A stretch of DNA of 64,000 nucleotides from positions 12,188,170 to 12,252,169 of the forward strand of contig OX637361.1 of the NCBI GenBank assembly GCA_951799405.1, in the 5' to 3' direction. A program made the translations under genes and the position numbers. This document shows positions 59,166 to 64,000 of the stretch, piece by piece; position 1 is the first letter of the stretch, and the number at the start of each line of letters is the position of its first letter. The DNA comes from Agapetus fuscipes. Taxonomy: Eukaryota; Arthropoda; Insecta; Trichoptera; Glossosomatidae. The notes beneath the pieces were generated by a model that did no database searches, was not told the origin of the DNA, and saw only the letters and a list, made by a program, of their open reading frames with translations.

Positions 59166-59934
59166 CCCTAGAAGAAAACCAGTTTTTAATTTGCAAAATA
59201 TTTGAACCCTAAAACATAACAACATTAACCGACTAAAGCAATTGAAATGCGTGCATGCATTTCTGCGCAGGGAAGACATTTTAGTAATGCCAACACTGCA
59301 GAAAAAAATCCAACATCTGTCACACTTGCCTGTTAACAATGAGGTCACACTTGGAGCATATTTATTCTCTTTCTAACTAAGAAAGATTTGTTTTTAGGTA
59401 CGTTGAAACGGATATAGCTTCTACTTGCATTAAACTACTCTCCGCTCCACTATATTCTCACCGAATGGCTTGAACTCTAGCCTTCCAGTGAAACCCAAGG
59501 TATCTGCATCAATTGAAAAGTAGAAGTGTAAATTCAGGATAATAAAAACAAAGTTGTCAGTCTTTTTTAATTTTTTTAATTTCCAATAAACCTTTCACAC
59601 AATGCAGGAAATGGTATAAGTGAATAAAAGTAATAAAAATAAATATAAAGTGCAGAACATACTGCTTTAATAGAGCAATATTATAAATGGAATGTGCAAG
59701 TTAAAATTAATAGACTTATCAGTAAATTCATAACACACTTAAATAATAATTATTAAAATAAGCAAAGGATTAAATTATCTACAAATTGATTGGCAAAATA
59801 ACCTTTTTGATTTTTAAAGATGTACAATTTAGTGTTCAATTTAAGCCTCTAGATTGTTATTCAGTTGCCAATCTCTTCTTTTAAATAAAATTGTGAACTT
59901 TAAAATAATAAATAAGTTATAAAAACAATGTTTA
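59166..59934. other. AT-rich stretch, nothing recognised
   Basis: No feature is supported apart from a short resemblance at 59380-59415 to the end of the 41345-41750 repeat. Confidence 0.4.
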
Positions 59935-60072
59935 TAGTGCCGTTTTGTGATATATCACTGCAAGGGCAAGTACATAGTACACCTCTGCGGCACTACAACA
60001 AGTGTCATAGACCCCTGGAGTCTCTAGAACCTCGGGAGTCTCCCGCACAGGATTTCTTAAAAAAAAAAAACT
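59935..60072 (+). repeat. Jockey-type LINE tail beside an L2-like tail
   Basis: 59990-60072 has CTCTGCGGCACTACAACA ... GGGAGTCTCCCGCACAGGAT and poly(A), the same 3' end as the LINE at 61385-62750 and the SINE-A at 39631. 59935-59970 is a minus-strand AGCGCC/GGCGCTATA-type remnant. Confidence 0.75.
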
Positions 60073-60977
60073 TAACAAAAAGGCAAGCTTGGTTGCTAAT
60101 ATAATTTTATAACAAAGTTCAATAAAATTCAGTCAAAAAAATTGTTGCTCTACAATGAACATAATATTATTTGTCTTTTGCTTACAAATTCACTTTTATT
60201 TCTGACATTTCATTTTCTATTTCAATCAATTTCACCAACAAATCCTGAATTTTAAAAGTCCCTTAGCAAAATGACACATGGGTAAATATTTCGAAAGATA
60301 AAAAACAGAAGGTAATATTTCGCAGCTCCACAGAGAAGACTTTAATAAATACACTTGGTTTTTGACTACCAAGACTTGGCAACGTGAGCTTCCACACATT
60401 TTTTATTCCAACGGCATGCGAGCGCACTAGTTTCTACTGAGTTGGTGGTGAAGATAATGAGCATCCATTTAAAACTCAGTTTCAAATACAAATGGATGCA
60501 TTTTAGTAACAAGTAAGTAGGTACATTTAAAAATCTCTTTTTTCACTTTTTATGTCTTAATATTCAACAACAGTTATTGCCTAAAATAGTGTAGAGTCAA
60601 ATTGTGTAGCTACAGGACTAAAATGCCAAATTTTTAATTCAGCAAGAAGTCAGGCCTTAACCTAATTTTGTTTTAAGTAATAAATTCAATAGAATTCATA
60701 AAATAGCCTCTGAACACTTATTATAACAATATCTAATATGAAATAAACTTCAAATCTATGCATAGAATTGAAATATGATAAATCGAGCAGATGGAGATTT
60801 TTTTTTCGATGAAATATTTCTGACCATCTTAACACTTATTGATAGTTTATTAATATCTAGTTCTTCTAGCTTATACATATGTAGAATGTTTAAGTATTGG
60901 TCCTCTAGGTTATATTGGAAGATATTGATAGAACTCGCCCTACGGATAGCCGGGATAGCAGATCTCGCCCTACATTT
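60073..60977. other. AT-rich stretch, nothing recognised
   Basis: No gene or repeat can be supported. Confidence 0.4.
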
Positions 60978-61277
60978 ATGACCGGTCCATAGTCTAGTGG
61001 TTGACTCGTAAATGGAAGGTTGTGAGTTTGAATCCCGGCGGAGCACAAACAAAAATATACCATTTATATTTTCAAATACGCTCTTCGCTGGGTAAAAAAT
61101 TCATGTTCTTTTACCAAAGACCGGTCACTAAAGGTCCATCCAGCCTTACAGCAACTGGGTCTTGCTTGAGAATTGACACTTTCTACAGCGACGACCAAGC
61201 TCGCAGAGGGCTCTTGAGGTGTGATTCACACAAAAACAGTGCTCACCAAATAAATCATCCTTATATTATTTTATTAT
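60978..61277 (+). mobile_element. SINE-A with (ATT)n-type tail, no 5S head
   Basis: A tRNA-like module (CCATAGTCTAGTGGTTGAC, GAGTTTGAATCCCGGCGGAG), body, CGACCAAGCTCG, CAGAGGGCTCTTG and ATCATCCTTATATTATTTTA. Confidence 0.9.
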
Positions 61278-61384
61278 TACATGCGTACAAGCATCTGCTT
61301 TTGCATCAATCAATGTTTTAAAAAGTAAGAGTAAAAAAAGGGGAAAAAGCATTTTTTTTTTTTTTATATGATGTTTTTCTTTAA

Positions 61385-62728
61385 TATCTGGAAACCCATA
61401 AACTGCTTAGCGACCACCAATACGGTTTTCGCCGTAACCGCTCCAGCGGTGACCTTCTCACTTATGTCACACACGTCTGGGGCCAACGCCTTGATCTTAT
61501 GGGTGAAACACAGGCTGTTGCTCTTGATATTTCCAAAGCTTTTGATAGAGTTTGGCACTCCAGCCTCCTTAACAAATTGTCATCATTTGGACTTCCCCTC
61601 CTCCTCATAGAATGGATTTCCAGCTTTCTTAAAGACAGATCTATCCAAACAGTCATCGATGGTAGTAAATCAGCTCTGCTACCAATCAATTCCGGTGTCC
61701 CCCAAGGATCTGTCTTGTCTCCGACACTTTTTCTTATGCACATCAATGATTTACTATCCTGTGCTCCTATCCACTGCTATGCCGATGACAGTACAATTCA
61801 TGACGGTTTCTCTTTTACAAAGCCCCCAAATAGTTCAACGATATCTATTGCTCGTGAATCATTAGCTTCAAAGATCAATACACATCTCAGGGCTGTCAGC
61901 CGTTGGGGCACTGACAACCTTGTAGAGTTCAACATCAAAAAGACTCAAGCATGTCTGATATCCTTAAAGAGGATTCCAAACAACTATCTCCCAACTTTCG
62001 ACAATGTCTCCCTCTCTAACCATGAACACTTAAATCTTCTTGGTGTTTCTCTGTCATCAGAGTTAAAATACCATGATGCTATTGAGTCTCGCACAACTTC
62101 CGCTTTCCGGCGACTCGGCATATTATACAGAGCCCGTAGGTTTTTTACTTCAGCCCAATTATTGACTCTGTATAAATCCCAAATCCGCCCCATTATCGAA
62201 TATGGCAGCCATCTCTGGTGTGGTATGTCCAAGAAGTTGAGTGACCAACTTGATTCTGTGCAAAGGAGGGCAGTGAGGTTGATCAGTGATCCTTCTCTGA
62301 CATCCGATCTGCAGCCGCTCCAGCACAGAAGAAAGGTTGGAATGCTCAGTCTTTTTTATCGATATTACCACGGAGCTTGTTCTAATGAGCTCCATTCATT
62401 AATCCCTCCCCCTCTCATTTCAGAAAGGGAAACTCGTAGTACGACTCTCATTCATCCCTTTGCAGTCGATCTCAAAACTATGAGAACTTGGTGTTTTCAT
62501 GACTCATTCCTTTGCCAAACTGCCCGTTTATGGAATGGTCTACCAGTATCTGTGTTCCCTTCCCAATTTAATCCGGTTTTATTCAAAACCAACATCAATC
62601 ACCACTTCCTTGCAGCGCCTCACGACAGAACCAAGAACTCAAGCAACACCTCTGCGGCACCCTTCCAGGGTGACATAGACCCCCAAGACTCTCAAGAATT
62701 GGGGAGCCTCCCGCACAGGATTCCTTAA
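61385..62728 (+). pseudogene. Partial reverse transcriptase ORF of the Jockey-like LINE
   Basis: The frame is open from the truncation point to the stop at 62726-62728. Motifs include YGFRRNRSSGDLLTY, LDISKAFDRVWH, INSGVPQGSVLSPTLF, CYADDSTIHDG (catalytic), LGVSLSSELKYHD, RPIIEYGSHLW, LDSVQRRAVRLI and the C-terminal ARLWNGLPVSVFPSQFN. The coding sequence extends into the conserved 3' end itself, so the SINE tail is partly ORF-derived. The endonuclease and first half of the polymerase are missing. Confidence 0.88.
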
Positions 62729-62750
62729 AAAAAAAAAAAAAAAAAAATGT
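61385..62750 (+). mobile_element. Jockey-like LINE, 5'-truncated
   Basis: It starts within the reverse transcriptase (LLSDHQYGFRRNRSSGD) and runs to a 22-base poly(A) ending about 62747. Its 3' end (CACCTCTGCGGCAC ... GGAGCCTCCCGCACAGGATT) is shared with the SINE-A at 39631-39948 and the fragment at 59990-60072. Confidence 0.88.
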
Positions 62751-62803
62751 ATAAAATTAAAAACCAAAAAAACTATTTTTGTTGTGTATAAAGTATCAAA
62801 ATA

Positions 62804-62809
62804 TTTATT
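62804..62809 (-). terminator. SPR poly(A) signal
   Basis: Minus-strand AATAAA (plus TTTATT) 16 bp after the SPR stop codon, a very short 3' UTR. The LINE poly(A) at 62726-62747 lies just beyond it. Confidence 0.65.
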
Positions 62810-62824
62810 TAGGAGTATATTTTT

Positions 62825-63613
62825 TTAATCAAAGTAATCAACATGATCTCCGGATTTGTATTTTCCCTCTCGCAAGACATTGAGACACTTCTTAGCCGTC
62901 TGCTCTGGCTCCAGCAGCTTCTTTTCCTTCTGCGATGTAATGAACATGTCTCTCAATGAGGCATTCGCCGCATTCTGGATAATGCTTTCAACCATGGCGG
63001 TTTGCACGGGCCCAGGAGAATAGTTCAGAACTTTAATGTTGGGTTTCTCAACGGCCAACACTTTAAAGTACATCTCCCTCGCCGCTTTCCCACAACAATA
63101 CAGAGACAACCCGGAAAACGCCTGAATACCACAAAGTGAGGTTATGTTCACGACAATGGTACGATCTTCAAACTTTTCAAACACCTTCAAGAACACACAA
63201 TTCAAAAGGGAGACGTAAAATACATTGAGATTGAAGTACTCCTGCCACTTTGGGACGTCATCCAACTCTGCAGCGGTCAGACTTACATCGCCGACTGATG
63301 CAGCATTATGTATAATCATATTACAGTCAAATTTACTCAAATCTTGGTTTTGCAGAGTGTCCTTCAAGATGTCTTCTATCTGTTGTGTTTCAATCATGGA
63401 TAGATCAATCGGTTTTGTGATGATGTGAACATTGGATGAAGTGGCGAGCTTCTTGGTTTCTTCCAGGCCTTCTTTGTTGCGGGCCATGAGAACCAGGATG
63501 GACCCAGGCCCCATCTGTTGGGCGAACTCGATGCTGAGATGTCTTCCGATTCCCTGGGAGGCCCCCGTGATGACGCAGAAGCAGGAGCCCTCAAAGTTCA
63601 TTTTTAACGCCAT
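62825..63613 (-). CDS. SPR: Sepiapterin reductase, 262 aa
   Basis: An intronless short-chain dehydrogenase/reductase. The NADPH-binding TGASQGIGR is at residues 17-25, followed by the Arg of LMARN; IIHNAASVGD is the family's NNAG-like segment. The active site is ITSLCGIQAFSGLSLYCCGK, with Ser, Tyr and Lys of the catalytic triad. NYSPGPVQTAM follows, and the end KSGDHVDYFD fits the sepiapterin reductase C-terminus. Length equals the ~261 aa of animal SPR. The enzyme reduces 6-pyruvoyl-tetrahydropterin to tetrahydrobiopterin in the cytosol; in insects it also supplies pterin pigments. The ATG at 63613 begins MALKMNFEGS; a second ATG four codons on is possible. TTTTTTAG 21 bp upstream of it may end a 5'-UTR intron. 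Confidence 0.94.
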   Translation of the reverse strand: MALKMNFEGSCFCVITGASQGIGRHLSIEFAQQMGPGSILVLMARNKEGLEETKKLATSSNVHIITKPIDLSMIETQQIEDILKDTLQNQDLSKFDCNMIIHNAASVGDVSLTAAELDDVPKWQEYFNLNVFYVSLLNCVFLKVFEKFEDRTIVVNITSLCGIQAFSGLSLYCCGKAAREMYFKVLAVEKPNIKVLNYSPGPVQTAMVESIIQNAANASLRDMFITSQKEKKLLEPEQTAKKCLNVLREGKYKSGDHVDYFD

Positions 63614-63710
63614 TATCTTGACTTTACTAGTTGATCTAAAAAATATGAAAACAGTAAATAGTTTCAGTAGTACCAGCTGAGTATTTTTTCAAAAATTTTT
63701 TTTCTAAGTA

Positions 63711-63862
63711 ATCTAATCTATCTAATCTAAGTTGCAAAATATATGCAACATTAGAGATTCACATTATATGCATTTTCACAAACAGATGCGTATAAGTTTG
63801 CGCTTAAACATGCCGCATGTGGTCCTACAATATAAAAACCTGAATCTCAAATGAACATACAT
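63711..63862 (-). repeat. Family R LINE 3'-UTR fragment
   Basis: TAATCTAAGTTGCAAAATATATG ends to TCTCAAATGAACATAC; close to the 54783-55290 copy. Confidence 0.8.
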
Positions 63863-63922
63863 AGTAATAATATCTAATAGTTGGAATCTATAATCTAAAG
63901 AAAGATTACAAAAAAGAGTTAA

Positions 63923-64000
63923 GGGGCCGTCCATAAATTACGTCATCGATTTTGGCCGATTTTCGAACCCCCCCCCCCCTTCCTTACAATCATCCTATAG
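63923..64000. mobile_element. GGGGC-ended MITE (family G), cut by the window edge
   Basis: GGGGCCGTCCATAAATTACG and the following TCATCGATTTTGGCC, C-run and CAATCATCCTATAG are the inverse of the right part of the 30023-30320 element. Confidence 0.88.

Overview
This window is nuclear DNA from an arthropod, almost certainly an insect. The genes have short GC-rich exons, GT-AG introns, and AT-rich introns and spacers packed with transposable elements. One gene is Slob, a pseudokinase known to me mainly from insects. I cannot fix the order; a hemipteran-like repeat-rich genome would fit but is not shown.

Host genes, left to right: LSM3 (+, 9.1-10.8 kb, 3 exons, 102 aa); SLC25A11, the mitochondrial 2-oxoglutarate/malate carrier (+, 14.3-32.1 kb, 5 exons, 288 aa, with a 13.1-kb first intron); a Slob/PXK-type pseudokinase (-, 47.4-37.2 kb, 10 exons, 490 aa); the last two coding exons of an unrecognised membrane protein (-, 56.3-54.6 kb); and intronless sepiapterin reductase (-, 63.6-62.8 kb, 262 aa). 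They are ordinary housekeeping or neuronal genes and do not form a pathway together.

Most of the rest is mobile DNA, much of it nested. Four insertions are dated or bounded by their flanks: (1) a complete 3.5-kb APE-type LINE (4877-8374), with tandem ~47-bp monomers at its 5' end and one intact 1030-aa ORF, inserted inside an older SINE; (2) an RTE-like LINE (17664-21075) with a 14-bp target-site duplication (TSD), whose empty site is visible in a paralogous repeat at 49 kb; (3) a complete two-gene PIF/Harbinger transposon (21523-26298); (4) a 345-bp retroposed inverted repeat 15 bp from the SLC25A11 exon 5 splice region. Elements 2 and 3 lie inside SLC25A11 intron 1. Further LINEs are a 5'-truncated copy at 57.6-58.9 kb, whose 3' UTR supplies the commonest repeat here (about 15-20 fragments ending in a TAGATT-like tail), and a Jockey-like LINE at 61.4-62.75 kb.

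The most unusual material is a modular SINE family (SINE-A). Some copies begin with a 5S rRNA-derived head, then a tRNA-like module and a shared body. After the common sequence GACCAAGCTCG they continue into one of three tails: a LINE-related (ATT)n tail, a Jockey-like poly(A) tail, or a second tRNA-derived SINE (SINE-B). There are also several MITE families: a 170-bp near-palindrome in seven copies, a 247-bp element in two copies with clear 4-bp TSDs, a GGGGC-ended element, and a 764-bp element with 30-bp inverted repeats. A 39-bp minisatellite at 55.5-56.1 kb is made of about 15 tandem copies of an exon's 5' splice site.
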